Source: Bradymonas sp963697525
GTDB taxonomy: Bacteria > Myxococcota_A > Bradymonadia > Bradymonadales > Bradymonadaceae
NCBI GenBank assembly: GCA_963697525.1
Contig: OY969087.1
Span: forward strand, 930,001 to 994,000
DNA: 64,000 bases
Direction of reading: 5' to 3'
This document shows, piece by piece, positions 34,430-42,719 of the stretch. Each line of letters opens with the position of its first letter. Within the stretch, counting starts at the first letter, position 1. The translations under genes and the position numbers were made by a program. Below the pieces are notes generated by a model. The model was given only the letters and a program-made list of their open reading frames with translations, searched no databases and was not told where the DNA came from.

Positions 34430-36874
34430 ATGCGCTCCGTTGTTTGCGGTTTAGTCTGGACGTCGATCGTCTTGGCGTCCTCCCTTGCCTTCGCCCAGTC
34501 CGAACCACCTCCTGCGCCTACGACACCGGCGCCCGCCGCCACACGTGACCTGAAGTTCTTCTTGCTGGGGAATCTCGACGGCGAGATCGCCGACGTCGAT
34601 TGTCGCGGCGAGCAGCCGGTCGCCGACGAGGGGCTGAACTACGCGCGGCAGGTGGCCTACTTCAAGCAGCTCGACCAACCCATCGCGCTCGACGTGGGCA
34701 ACTCGACGTTTCCGGGAGCGCTGGCGCGCTTCCTGCTCACCAGCCGGGGCGGCGCGCAGGCGTTCGCCGGGATCCTCGACCAGGTTCCGTTCCAGGCGCA
34801 TGCCCTGGGCGACGACGAGCTGGGCATGGAGCGCAGCCAGCTCCTGCACTTCGTCCAGGGTGCTCGTCAGGTGGGGCTACCCCTGCGCGACGCCAACGTG
34901 GTGTGCAACGATCAGGGCGGCGCCGAGGCGATCTGCGACGCGCTGGGCACCGGGCCCAACGAAAAACCGTGGACGATCGTCGAGCGCGGTGGCGTGCGCA
35001 TCGGCGTGCTCAGCGTGCTCGACCCAAAGGTCACCAAATACGTCGCCAAGGCGCGCACCACCGGCCTGGACTTCGACGATCCCGCGGACGTGCTCTCCCG
35101 GCTCATCACCAAGATGAACGCGCAAGATCACCCGGACGTCGTCGCGGTGATCTACCACGCCGTGGGTCCGGCGGCGCGCGACGAGGCAGTCGCGCTGGCC
35201 ACCAAAGTCGACGGCATCGACCTGATGTTTACCAACCGGCTGCTCACGCCGGGCAAGTCCGGCGGCCCGATCACCCAAAACGGCTACGTCCTCGCCCCGA
35301 AGACCGGCACCTACGTCGTGGGCGCGGACACTGGAGTCGACTCCGCCGTGACCGTCGACGTGCACCTGAGCCGCCCTCGGCCCGACAACGCCTGGAGCAT
35401 CGAAGGGATCGACTCCAAGCTCCACGCCACCTCCAACGTCGTGCCCGACAAGACCACCGCCGGCTTGCTGCGCCAGGCTGGCGAGCAATTCTGCGCCAAG
35501 TGGGGCAAGGCCATCCGCCCGGGCATGGCGCTGGCCAAACCGTTCGACCGCTCCGATCTGGAGCAGTTCATCCTCAACGTGATGCGCTTTTCGACCCACT
35601 CGGAGGTGGCCCTGGTCAACAAGGACACCTTCGTACACACCCACTTTTTCCCGATCGAGAAGACGCTGACGCTCGCCGACATCTATGCCTTCGTGCCCTA
35701 CAACAACCACCTGGTCACGGTGGAGATCCCGGGCAGCGAGCTCGAGAAGCTCGCGGGCAAGCTCGGCGATCAACTCGTCGCCGCCGGACTGACCAAAGAG
35801 GGGGATAAGGTCAAGATCAACGGGCGCGCCATTCAAAAGGACCGCACGTACAAGGTGGCCACCCACGCCTACCTGGCGTCGGGGGGCGACGATGTCCTCG
35901 CCCAGGACAAGATCAAGCACAAGAAGTTGTACGAGGCCAAGTGGAGCTCGGAGCCGCCGACCATCGGCTCGTTGGTCGCCCATGTCGTCAAGGAAGCCGC
36001 CTTCCCCGACGACGCCTCCGTCACCGACAAGCTCGCCCCGGACGATAGTTTCCCCGACCTGTATCGGCGATTTTTGTGGTCCTATGTGGGCTCGATCAAC
36101 GCCTCGTTCAACAAGGTCACCGTCCAGAACCCCAGCGTCGACGGCGCGCCGGCCTACGACCAGTCGCAGCTCACGGTCGCCTCGACGACCCAGATCAACC
36201 TGGAGGGCAACGGCGAGGTCAAAGCGGACAGCCGCAACCACGTGTGGGACACCACCTTGCTGGTGCAATATGCCGAGGCGAAGCTTCCGGCCGACCAGAA
36301 CGGCCAATCCCAATTCGAGCAGACCAAAGATCTCATCCGGCTCACCAGCACCTACCAATACGCCGGGTTTCGCGCCAACGCCGGCGATAAGTGGTACGTG
36401 CCCATGCCCTTTGGCGAATTGCAGGTGGAGTCGGAGTTCGATCCGCCCGCCGAGCGCGACTGGCACAAGGTGGAGACGACGGGTATCGCCGGTACCAAAT
36501 TCCAGTTGTTCAGCCCGCTGGAGATCAAGGTCGGCGCCAACGTGCGCCGCGACCTGCTCGAGCCGGGCGGCCAGACCACCTACGGTCTCAACGCCGGCTA
36601 TACGCTGAGCCGCACCAACCTGGCCAAGCTGGCCGATCGGCCCATCCAGGTCGAGAGCAAGCTCGAATACTTCTACAACGACATCGGGGCGAGCAACATC
36701 CAGGAGCTACGCAACACCGACCGGTTGTACTTCGCGGTGATGGACCAGTTGTTCTTCACCACCACCTTCCAGGCGTTTTTGTACCGCACCGACGAGGTCG
36801 GCCAGTGGGGCACAAATACCGATGTGACGGTGGGGCTGAATTATCTGTGGGATGAGACGGTCCAGTCATTTTGA
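34430..36874 (+). CDS. 5'-nucleotidase-like protein fused to an outer-membrane barrel domain
   Basis: An 814-residue exported protein. Signal peptide residues 1-23 (MRSVVCGLVWTSIVLASSLA). The region to about 330 follows the UshA/5'-nucleotidase metallophosphatase fold but its metal motifs look lost: NLDGEIADVD replaces the NDxHG form and ALGDDELGM the GNHEFD form. Residues about 345-540 match the 5'-nucleotidase C-terminal domain (FVPYNNHLVTVEIPGSELEKL). The last 250 residues are a run of beta strands with aromatic residues ending in SF, like an outer-membrane barrel. Enzyme activity is therefore doubtful; a surface binding or anchoring role is inferred. ATG 34430 begins the signal peptide. 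Confidence 0.78.
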   Translation: MRSVVCGLVWTSIVLASSLAFAQSEPPPAPTTPAPAATRDLKFFLLGNLDGEIADVDCRGEQPVADEGLNYARQVAYFKQLDQPIALDVGNSTFPGALARFLLTSRGGAQAFAGILDQVPFQAHALGDDELGMERSQLLHFVQGARQVGLPLRDANVVCNDQGGAEAICDALGTGPNEKPWTIVERGGVRIGVLSVLDPKVTKYVAKARTTGLDFDDPADVLSRLITKMNAQDHPDVVAVIYHAVGPAARDEAVALATKVDGIDLMFTNRLLTPGKSGGPITQNGYVLAPKTGTYVVGADTGVDSAVTVDVHLSRPRPDNAWSIEGIDSKLHATSNVVPDKTTAGLLRQAGEQFCAKWGKAIRPGMALAKPFDRSDLEQFILNVMRFSTHSEVALVNKDTFVHTHFFPIEKTLTLADIYAFVPYNNHLVTVEIPGSELEKLAGKLGDQLVAAGLTKEGDKVKINGRAIQKDRTYKVATHAYLASGGDDVLAQDKIKHKKLYEAKWSSEPPTIGSLVAHVVKEAAFPDDASVTDKLAPDDSFPDLYRRFLWSYVGSINASFNKVTVQNPSVDGAPAYDQSQLTVASTTQINLEGNGEVKADSRNHVWDTTLLVQYAEAKLPADQNGQSQFEQTKDLIRLTSTYQYAGFRANAGDKWYVPMPFGELQVESEFDPPAERDWHKVETTGIAGTKFQLFSPLEIKVGANVRRDLLEPGGQTTYGLNAGYTLSRTNLAKLADRPIQVESKLEYFYNDIGASNIQELRNTDRLYFAVMDQLFFTTTFQAFLYRTDEVGQWGTNTDVTVGLNYLWDETVQSF

Positions 36875-36887
36875 GGGGCGGGTCTGG

Positions 36888-37018
36888 TGCAGGGCGTTGT
36901 CTGGGCGTGACGATGGCCTTGCTGGGATCTCACTCCCGCTATTTAGGTCGATTTATTATTTCAGGGCGGACGATTCGCGGCGTTTGCGCGTCACGGTCGT
37001 CTTGCAGATCAGCCACGT
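36888..37018. repeat. Family F palindrome, partial copy (one arm) at the start of the repeat array
   Basis: Only the right arm of the family F unit is present: GGCGTTGTCTGGGCGTGACG, the ACTCCCGCTATTTAGGTCGA core, then CAGGGCGGACGATTCGCGGC and a final GATCAGCCACGT. It starts 14 bases after the stop of the nucleotidase-like gene. One minisatellite unit (37019-37055, ACTTGCCCAAACGCACGCC) separates it from the next copy. The whole stretch 36875-38088 (1.2 kb) holds no gene, only this array. Confidence 0.85.
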
Positions 37019-37055
37019 TGCGACTTGCCCAAACGCACGCCTTGCTGAGACGTAA

Positions 37056-37280
37056 GCCACGTCGCTCTTGGCGTATCGCACCGCCTCGCGCAAACGGCCC
37101 ATCGTCCGCCCTTCAATAATAATTTCTGAAATAGCTGGCGCTGCTTTTCTGCATGGCGTTGTCTGGGCGTAACGACGGCCTTGCAGGGACCACACTCCCG
37201 CTATTTAGGTCGATTTATTATTTCAGGGCGGACGATTTGCGGCGTTTGCGCGTCACGGTCGTCTTGCAGATCAGCCACGT
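37056..37280. repeat. Family F palindrome, copy 2 of the array
   Basis: A complete 225-bp unit. The left arm runs from GCCACGTCGCTCTTGGCGTA through CGCGCAAACGGCCCATCGTC; the right arm carries the inverse, GGGCGGACGATTTGCGGCGT then TTGCGCG. The centre is AGCTGGCGCTGCTTTTCTGC. The arms are imperfectly inverse-complementary over about 60 bp. Confidence 0.88.
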
Positions 37281-37439
37281 TGCGATTTGCCCGGACGTTC
37301 GTTTTGCTTCCACGATTTGCCCGGACGTGCGTTTTGCAGATCAGCTACGCCACGACTTGCCCGGACGTGCGTTTTGCTTCCACGATTTGCCCAGACGCAC
37401 GCCTTGCACGATTTGCCCAGACGCACGCCTTGCAGATCC
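37281..37439. repeat. Minisatellite of GATTTGCCCGGACGTGCGTT units, block 1
   Basis: Five units of about 24 bp based on GATTTGCCCGGACGTGCGTT (then TTGC), joined by TTCCAC or AGATCAGCTACGCCAC. The last two units have the variant GATTTGCCCAGACGCACGCC. The block links family F copies 2 and 3 and is almost identical to 37667-37825, 386 bp downstream. Confidence 0.88.
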
Positions 37440-37666
37440 GCCACGTCGCTCTTGGCGTATCGCACCGCCTCGCGCAAACGTGGCGCATCGTCCGCCCTTC
37501 ACTAGTAATTTCTGAAATAGCTGGCGCTGCTTTTCTGCATGGCGTTGTCTGGGCGTAACGATGGCCTTGCAGGGACCACACTCCCGCTATTTAGGTCGAT
37601 TTATTATTTCAGGGCGGACGATTCGCGGCATTTGCGCGTCACGGTCGTCTTGCAGATCAGCCACGT
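37440..37666. repeat. Family F palindrome, copy 3 of the array
   Basis: A 227-bp unit, nearly identical to copy 4, with GCGCAAACGTGGCGCATCGT in the left arm and GGACGATTCGCGGCATTTGC in the right. Copies 3 and 4 together with the preceding minisatellites form a 386-bp tandem duplication. Confidence 0.88.
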
Positions 37667-37825
37667 TGCGATTTGCCCGGACGTTCGTTTTGCTTCCACG
37701 ATTTGCCCGGACGTGCGTTTTGCAGATCAGCTACGCCACGACTTGCCCGGACGTGCGTTTTGCTTCCACGATTTGCCCAGACGCACGCCTTGCACGATTT
37801 GCCCAGACGCACGCCTTGCAGATCC
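37667..37825. repeat. Minisatellite of GATTTGCCCGGACGTGCGTT units, block 2
   Basis: The same five-unit block as 37281-37439, offset by 386 bp and matching it almost base for base, which points to a recent duplication of the minisatellite plus palindrome module. Confidence 0.88.
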
Positions 37826-38053
37826 GCCACGTCGCTCTTGGCGTATCGCACCGCCTCGCGCAAACGTGGCGCATCGTCCGCCCTTCACTAGTAATTTCTC
37901 GAAATAGCTGGCGCTGCTCTCCTGCAGGGCGTTGTGTGGGCGTAACGATGGCCTTGCAGGGACCACACTCCCGCTATTTAGGTCGATTTATTATTTCAGG
38001 GCGGACGATTCGCGGCGTTTGCGCGTGACGGTCGTCTTGCAGATCAGCCACGT
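37826..38053. repeat. Family F palindrome, copy 4 of the array
   Basis: The last unit of the array, about 228 bp. It differs slightly from copy 3 in the centre (TTTCTCGAAATAGC and CTCTCCTGCAGGGC). It is followed by one more minisatellite unit (38054-38080) that runs up to the stop codon of the PEP-utilising enzyme at 38089. Confidence 0.88.
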
Positions 38054-38088
38054 TGCGACTTGCCCGGACGTGCGTTTTGCAGTTGGCG

Positions 38089-40743
38089 TCAGGCGCGTTC
38101 GCGGATGTAGACCACGCCGCGGTCGCCGTCGACGGTGACGAGATCGCCGGTGTGGATGACGTCGATGGCGCCGTGGGCGTTGACGACGGTGGGGATGCCG
38201 TACTCGCGGGCGACGATGCACGAGTGGCTCAGCGGGCCGCCCAGGGCCATGACGACGGCCGAGGCGGTCAAGAATAGCGGCGTCCAGCCGATGTCGGTGT
38301 AGGGGGCGACGAGGACCTCGCCGGGCTCGAGGCAGGCGTCGTCGTTGGGATCGATGATCACGCGGGCGCGACCGGTGACGCGGCCGCGGCTTCCGGGCAG
38401 GCCGCGCAGCTCGTCGGCGCGCGTCTCCTCGCGGCTGGCCTCGGCGGCGCCGGTGGGCTGGCGGGCGCGGTAATCCTGCTCGCCGATGATCTCGGTTCCC
38501 TGCAGCACGAAGGTGCTGGGGGGGTCGGCCAGCTCGCTGCAGGTCTGATGCAGCGCGCGGCGCACCAGCACGCGCACGGCGAAGTCCTCGGCGCTGCTGA
38601 CGTCGTCGAGCCAGCGGCGAAGCTCGTCGTAGCGCAGGTAAAACACGTCCTCGGCGTCGCGCAACGCCTCCTGCAGGACCAGGCGTCGCCCGCACTCCAT
38701 GAAGTAGCGCCGGTACATGTCGAGGGTGTCGACCACTCGAGCGCGCATGAATTCGCGCAGCCGGGCGTTCATCCGCGTAAAATGCCACAGCGCCCGAAAG
38801 CTCGACTCCACGCCCACCGGGAAGGTGTGGTGGACGAGGTGGTCGGCCTTGTCGCGGGTCTGGTCGCGCTCGCGCTCGATCTCGCGGGCGCTGGGAAGAT
38901 GGGGGGCGCGGATATAGCTTCGCACGACCTCGAATAGAAAATGGGAGTCTTCGCGCCAGCGCGGGGTGGCCAGCTCGGCCTCGCGCGGGGCGCGGTGGCC
39001 GTGGCGGTGGCGAAAGGCGTCGAGCTCGTCCAAAAAGGTGTCGACGTCCTCGTGGCCGCGCAGCTTCTCGAGCGCCTCCAGGGTCTGCTCGGGCGCGGTC
39101 TGGCCGATGATCCGGCGCAGCCGGCGCGAGCGGCGCGCCAGCCGCCCCAAGTTGAGCAGGTCCAGCCCGGGCGCGGCGCTGTCGACCTCCAGCGCGCTGA
39201 CCAGGTCGTTTTCGGCCTCGGTGGCCTTGGCGCCGCCCCACAGCTTGAAGAACTCGCGCATGACCACGTAGCTCATCAAGAAGTTGGAGCTGCACGTCAG
39301 CATCACCAGCCCCGTGCGGTCGAACAGCGTATCGACGGTATCCAGTTGGCGGCGAAACTCCAGGTGGTTGAGCCGGGTGAGGTCGCGCTGGAAGAACGCC
39401 TCGCGTTGTCGGCCAAAATACTTGCCCCACGCCGGCGCCAGAAGCGGCATGGACGCCTGGGCGGCGGCGACCTTCAGGGCCGTCAGCGGCAGTTGGGCCA
39501 GAAATTTGAGCGGGCTTTTGCTCTCGTAGATGTCGCGCACCAGCTCGACGCCGCCGCCGCCGGCCATCTCGAACAGCGTGTCCGGGCTGAGCAGGGGGAT
39601 GGCGCTGGCGATGCTCATGAATTGCGACAGATTCAGGTACACCCGCCCGCGAAACGAGCCCACCAGCTCGTAGTCCTCGGGCACGCTCAACCCCAGGGTG
39701 CCGAAGGCGCGCTCGAAGCCGCGGCGGCTGAAGTTGCGGATGATGCTCCACGTCAGCGGGGTGGCCACGCCCGGCAGGGCCTCGCCGACGTTGACGTTGG
39801 TCCACACCGACGGGCGTTGCTCGACCCGGGCGGGTCCGGTGACCGGGCGCGACTGCAGCAAGAAGAGCTTGCCGCGGATGCCGCTTTCGGCCTCCGCGCG
39901 CGACTCGGGCGCGTAGGCCCACTCGACGTCCTGGGGATGGTCGAAGACCTGGTCGAGGCGGCGCGCGCAGGCGGCGAGCTCGTCGATCTGGGCGGCGTCG
40001 AGCACGCCGCGGGCCGGTTCGGCGGCGCCGATCTCGTGCTGCTCGACGTAACCGGTGGCCTTCTCTACGTAGTAGGTATCGGCGGCGCCCCCGCCGACCA
40101 CGGTCGTGCCCAGCCCGCTGGCGGCGTTGACCACCAACTGGGTGCGGTCGCCGGTGACCGGATTCTGGGTGAACATCACCCCGGCGGTGGTCGGGGAGAC
40201 CATGCGCTGGACGACCACCGCGATGGGGCGCGGCACCAGGTCGACGTCGAGCTGGTTGCGGTACAGCAGGCCGCCGACGTCGTACAAACTCGCCCACACC
40301 TGGCGCACCGCGTCGACGACCTCGTCGAGGGTCTCCGCTCCCAGCACCGTCGCCTGCTGGCCGGCGAAACTATGGGCGAGGGTGTCCTCCTCGAGCGCCG
40401 ACGAGCGCACCGCCCAGCGCTCGGCGCCGATGGCGTCCATCCGGGCGCGGATCTCGGCGCGCACCACCTCGGGGAGCTCGGCGTCCAACAGGCGTTGGCG
40501 CAGCTCGCCGAGATCGGCGACGTCGCGGCTGCACCTGTCGACGACGTGCTCGAAGGCGTCGGTCAGCACGCAAAATGCCCGCGGCACCTCGAAGCCGCTG
40601 CGCACCAGGCGGTGCAGTCCGTTGGCCTTTCCGCCGGCGCGCGCGGCAGGCCAGTCGGCTCCACCCACCCGCGCCGTATAACGAAAGTCCAGGTCAACCA
40701 CCGTCGTCGTATCCACCAGGGAATGCTCAGCTCGTTTGTTCAT
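38089..40743 (-). CDS. PEP/pyruvate-binding phosphotransferase (rifampin-phosphotransferase-like)
   Basis: An 884-residue, three-domain dikinase-type protein. Residues about 20-330 form the ATP-grasp pyruvate/PEP-binding domain (AARAGGKANGLHRLVRSGF, ERWAVRSSALEEDT, GVMFTQNPVTGDR, VEWAYAP). A helical middle follows (about 340-760). The C-terminal swivelling domain carries the catalytic histidine in LGGPLSHSCIVAREYGIPTV. Lacking the separate PEP-binding barrel of PpsA, and with this length and order, it resembles rifampin phosphotransferase and related phosphotransferases; the substrate of this one is unknown. It overlaps cutA by 17 bases, so it is translated from the same mRNA as cutA and the TetR gene. 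Confidence 0.87.
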   Translation of the reverse strand: MNKRAEHSLVDTTTVVDLDFRYTARVGGADWPAARAGGKANGLHRLVRSGFEVPRAFCVLTDAFEHVVDRCSRDVADLGELRQRLLDAELPEVVRAEIRARMDAIGAERWAVRSSALEEDTLAHSFAGQQATVLGAETLDEVVDAVRQVWASLYDVGGLLYRNQLDVDLVPRPIAVVVQRMVSPTTAGVMFTQNPVTGDRTQLVVNAASGLGTTVVGGGAADTYYVEKATGYVEQHEIGAAEPARGVLDAAQIDELAACARRLDQVFDHPQDVEWAYAPESRAEAESGIRGKLFLLQSRPVTGPARVEQRPSVWTNVNVGEALPGVATPLTWSIIRNFSRRGFERAFGTLGLSVPEDYELVGSFRGRVYLNLSQFMSIASAIPLLSPDTLFEMAGGGGVELVRDIYESKSPLKFLAQLPLTALKVAAAQASMPLLAPAWGKYFGRQREAFFQRDLTRLNHLEFRRQLDTVDTLFDRTGLVMLTCSSNFLMSYVVMREFFKLWGGAKATEAENDLVSALEVDSAAPGLDLLNLGRLARRSRRLRRIIGQTAPEQTLEALEKLRGHEDVDTFLDELDAFRHRHGHRAPREAELATPRWREDSHFLFEVVRSYIRAPHLPSAREIERERDQTRDKADHLVHHTFPVGVESSFRALWHFTRMNARLREFMRARVVDTLDMYRRYFMECGRRLVLQEALRDAEDVFYLRYDELRRWLDDVSSAEDFAVRVLVRRALHQTCSELADPPSTFVLQGTEIIGEQDYRARQPTGAAEASREETRADELRGLPGSRGRVTGRARVIIDPNDDACLEPGEVLVAPYTDIGWTPLFLTASAVVMALGGPLSHSCIVAREYGIPTVVNAHGAIDVIHTGDLVTVDGDRGVVYIRERA

Positions 40744-41035
40744 GGACCCAGCGAGCGTAAGAGTCGAGTACGTCGTCGGTATTCAGGGCGATGATTTCGG
40801 GCACGTCGTACGAGTGTAGCTCCACGAGGCGTTGCTTCATGGCGTGGTAACGCTCGTCGGTCGTCTTGATGACCAGCGTGTGCTCCTGCTCCTCGCAATA
40901 CTCGTTTTGCCAGACGTAGCAACTGGTGACCGTGGGCAGGACGTTGACGCAGGCGGCCAGGCGCTCCTCGATGAGCGTGCGCGCCAGTGCGTTGGATTCC
41001 TGCGGGCTGCAGTTACACAAGACGACACGCAACAT
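40727..41035 (-). CDS. cutA: CutA1 divalent-cation tolerance protein
   Basis: A 102-residue trimeric cytoplasmic protein. The CutA pattern is clear: NALARTLIEERLAACVNVLPTVTSCYVWQ and TLVIKTTDERYHAMKQRLVELHSYDVPEIIAL, with the final YARWVHEQT. CutA is associated with copper and other divalent-metal tolerance, but its mechanism is not settled. It lies eight bases after a TetR gene and overlaps the following PEP-utilising gene by 17 bases, making a three-gene unit. Confidence 0.95.
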   Translation of the reverse strand: MLRVVLCNCSPQESNALARTLIEERLAACVNVLPTVTSCYVWQNEYCEEQEHTLVIKTTDERYHAMKQRLVELHSYDVPEIIALNTDDVLDSYARWVHEQTS

Positions 41036-41043
41036 GGGTTCTC

Positions 41044-41703
41044 CTAGGCTTGCTCGGCGTCCGACCGGTCGACGTCCTGGGTGGTTCCCGCCAGATACAG
41101 GACCACCAGGTTTTCGACGACCTCTTGAGCGGGGATATCCTCGAGGATGCCGTGGACGACGTATTCTTTGATGACCCGCTCGACCATGCCGATGGTCATA
41201 TACGCGACCACGCGGTCGTTCATCTTGGAGATGAGGCCGCGCTCGTGCAGGATGCGGTTGAAGCTGGTCAACATCGCTCCCAACGTCTCGTAGAACTCGC
41301 GAATCAGCGTCTGGAACTCCGCGGAGACGGCCAACGACTCTTGAAAAAAGATGCCCGTCATTTCGCGATTGTCCATGAGCACGTCGGTCAACAGCAGCCC
41401 CACGCGCGTCAGGTCGCCTTTGAGGGCCTCGCGGCTGTCCAGATCGGAGGGCTCCCAGCCGGCGATGGTGCTGACCACCAGGCTCAAAAAATCGTTGAGG
41501 ATCTCGCCGAAGAGTTGCTCTTTGCCCTCGAAATACAGATAGAACGTGCCCTGGGCGACGCCGACCTCCTGGACGATTTGAGAGACCTTGGCGGCGTGGT
41601 AGCCGTGCTCGGAGAAGACCAGAATGGCGGCCCGCTTGATCTCGTCACGCCGGTCTTCGCGGCGCTGCTCGCGCTTGCTCAATTTTCCGTCGGCATCACT
41701 CAT
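41044..41703 (-). CDS. TetR/AcrR-family regulator
   Basis: A 219-residue regulator with a lysine/arginine-rich start (SKREQRREDRRDEIKRAAILVFSEHGYHAAKVSQIVQEVGVAQGTFYLYFEGKEQLF); the helix-turn-helix is about residues 37-58. The C-terminal half is a mostly helical ligand domain. It is divergent from a second TetR gene at 41874 with a palindromic site between them, and first in a minus-strand unit with cutA and the PEP-utilising gene. It may control that unit itself. Confidence 0.92.
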   Translation of the reverse strand: MSDADGKLSKREQRREDRRDEIKRAAILVFSEHGYHAAKVSQIVQEVGVAQGTFYLYFEGKEQLFGEILNDFLSLVVSTIAGWEPSDLDSREALKGDLTRVGLLLTDVLMDNREMTGIFFQESLAVSAEFQTLIREFYETLGAMLTSFNRILHERGLISKMNDRVVAYMTIGMVERVIKEYVVHGILEDIPAQEVVENLVVLYLAGTTQDVDRSDAEQA

Positions 41704-41819
41704 AGTGGCTACTACTGCTCCGCGGGTTCACAATTTTGGCTGCAGGGTACGCGGGTAGGTACGCGTTTGCAATGTCGGTCGGCGCGGCGGTTTCTCACTT
41801 GACGCCGATCCGCTCCTAT

Positions 41820-41835
41820 GTGAGTGATTACTCAC
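41820..41835. promoter_or_regulatory. Candidate TetR operator between two divergent TetR genes
   Basis: The palindrome GTGAGTGATTACTCAC has six-base arms and a four-base centre, the size range of TetR-family sites. It lies 38 bases before the GTG of the plus-strand regulator and 116 bases from the start of the minus-strand one. A TTGACG at 41799-41804 is a possible -35. Autoregulation of either gene would fit. Confidence 0.65.
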
Positions 41836-41873
41836 GAAGATTCCCGTCTATCCCCCGTTTTGGGAGCAGGACC

Positions 41874-42476
41874 GTGTCGACAAAACGACTGCCGGCCAAA
41901 GAGCGCAAAAAGCAGATCCTCCGCAGCGCCATTCGCGTGTTCGCCCGATCGACCTATCACGGCGCGACCACCAAGAGCATTTCCGAGGAAGCCGGCGTCA
42001 CCGAGGCGCTGATCTACCGCTACTTCGGCAGCAAGCGCGCACTGTTCACCGAGGCCATCGACCTGACCTCGAGCCGGCTGGTCCAGGGCCTCGAAGAAGC
42101 CCTGGAGGAAAACCCGGACAACCCCGTCAAGGCGATCACCGAGTGCTTCCAGTACTATGTACACCTTCTGGAGAAGCACGAGGATTTCGCCAAGATGATC
42201 TTCTTGGTGCTCAGCGAGCTCGACCAGGAGGACATCCGCGAGACCTACCTTCCCTACCAGGAGCGCGCCCTCAAGGCCGTCGCCACGGCCATCGACCACT
42301 GGAAAGACAACGGCTTCGTGCCCGATTTCGTGGACACCAAGACGGTGAGCTGGCTTTATTTTGGCACCTACCTGATCTTGGCGCTGGTCAAGCAATCGAC
42401 CGGCGGCATCCCCATGGACACCTCCTACGCCGTCCAATTGGCGCGCGCGTTCCTGTCCGGGCGCGGCAAAGACTAA
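41874..42476 (+). CDS. TetR/AcrR-family regulator
   Basis: A 200-residue regulator with the domain KERKKQILRSAIRVFARSTYHGATTKSISEEAGVTEALIYRYFGSKRALF; helix-turn-helix about 30-52. The ligand domain is helical and includes HLLEKHEDFAKMIFLVLSELDQ, which resembles TetR proteins of lipid regulation, though the ligand cannot be told. The GTG at 41874 is preferred because GGGAG lies seven bases upstream and the extra 46 residues from 41736 would cross the palindromic operator. It is transcribed alone and is followed by a family F palindrome. Confidence 0.9.
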   Translation: MSTKRLPAKERKKQILRSAIRVFARSTYHGATTKSISEEAGVTEALIYRYFGSKRALFTEAIDLTSSRLVQGLEEALEENPDNPVKAITECFQYYVHLLEKHEDFAKMIFLVLSELDQEDIRETYLPYQERALKAVATAIDHWKDNGFVPDFVDTKTVSWLYFGTYLILALVKQSTGGIPMDTSYAVQLARAFLSGRGKD

Positions 42477-42485
42477 ACATGGGGG

Positions 42486-42712
42486 GGTGGCTAACCTGCA
42501 AAACGACCGGCACGCGCAAACGCCGCGAATCGTCCGCCCTGAAATAATAGATCCACCTAAATAGCGGGAGTGTGATCCCTGCAAGGCCGTCGTCACGCCC
42601 AGACAACGCCTTGCAGAAGCGCAGCGCCAGCTATTGAAGAAATTACTATTGATGGGCGGACGATTCGCCACGTTTGCGCGAGGCGGTGCAATACGCCGAT
42701 AGCCACGTGGCT
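42486..42712. repeat. Family F palindrome, copy 5, inverted, beside the dnaN region
   Basis: A single complete unit in the opposite orientation to the array at 36888-38053. It has GCGCAAACGCCGCGAATCGT on the left and GGACGATTCGCCACGTTTGC on the right, with GCAGCGCCAGCTATTGAAGA in the middle. The right end CCACGTGGCTAACTGGCG abuts the iteron region 42737. It lacks the minisatellite units, so the palindrome alone is the mobile or copyable unit. Confidence 0.85.
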
Positions 42713-42719
42713 AACTGGC

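Noticed and set aside
36956..37966. Small proteins read from the repeat array, similar in several frames
   Set aside because: They occur on both strands because the repeats are palindromic, have no ribosome sites and carry only translated repeat sequence.
36888..38053. CRISPR array
   Set aside because: The units are contiguous or joined by repeated linkers, there are no unique spacers of constant length, and no cas gene is near.
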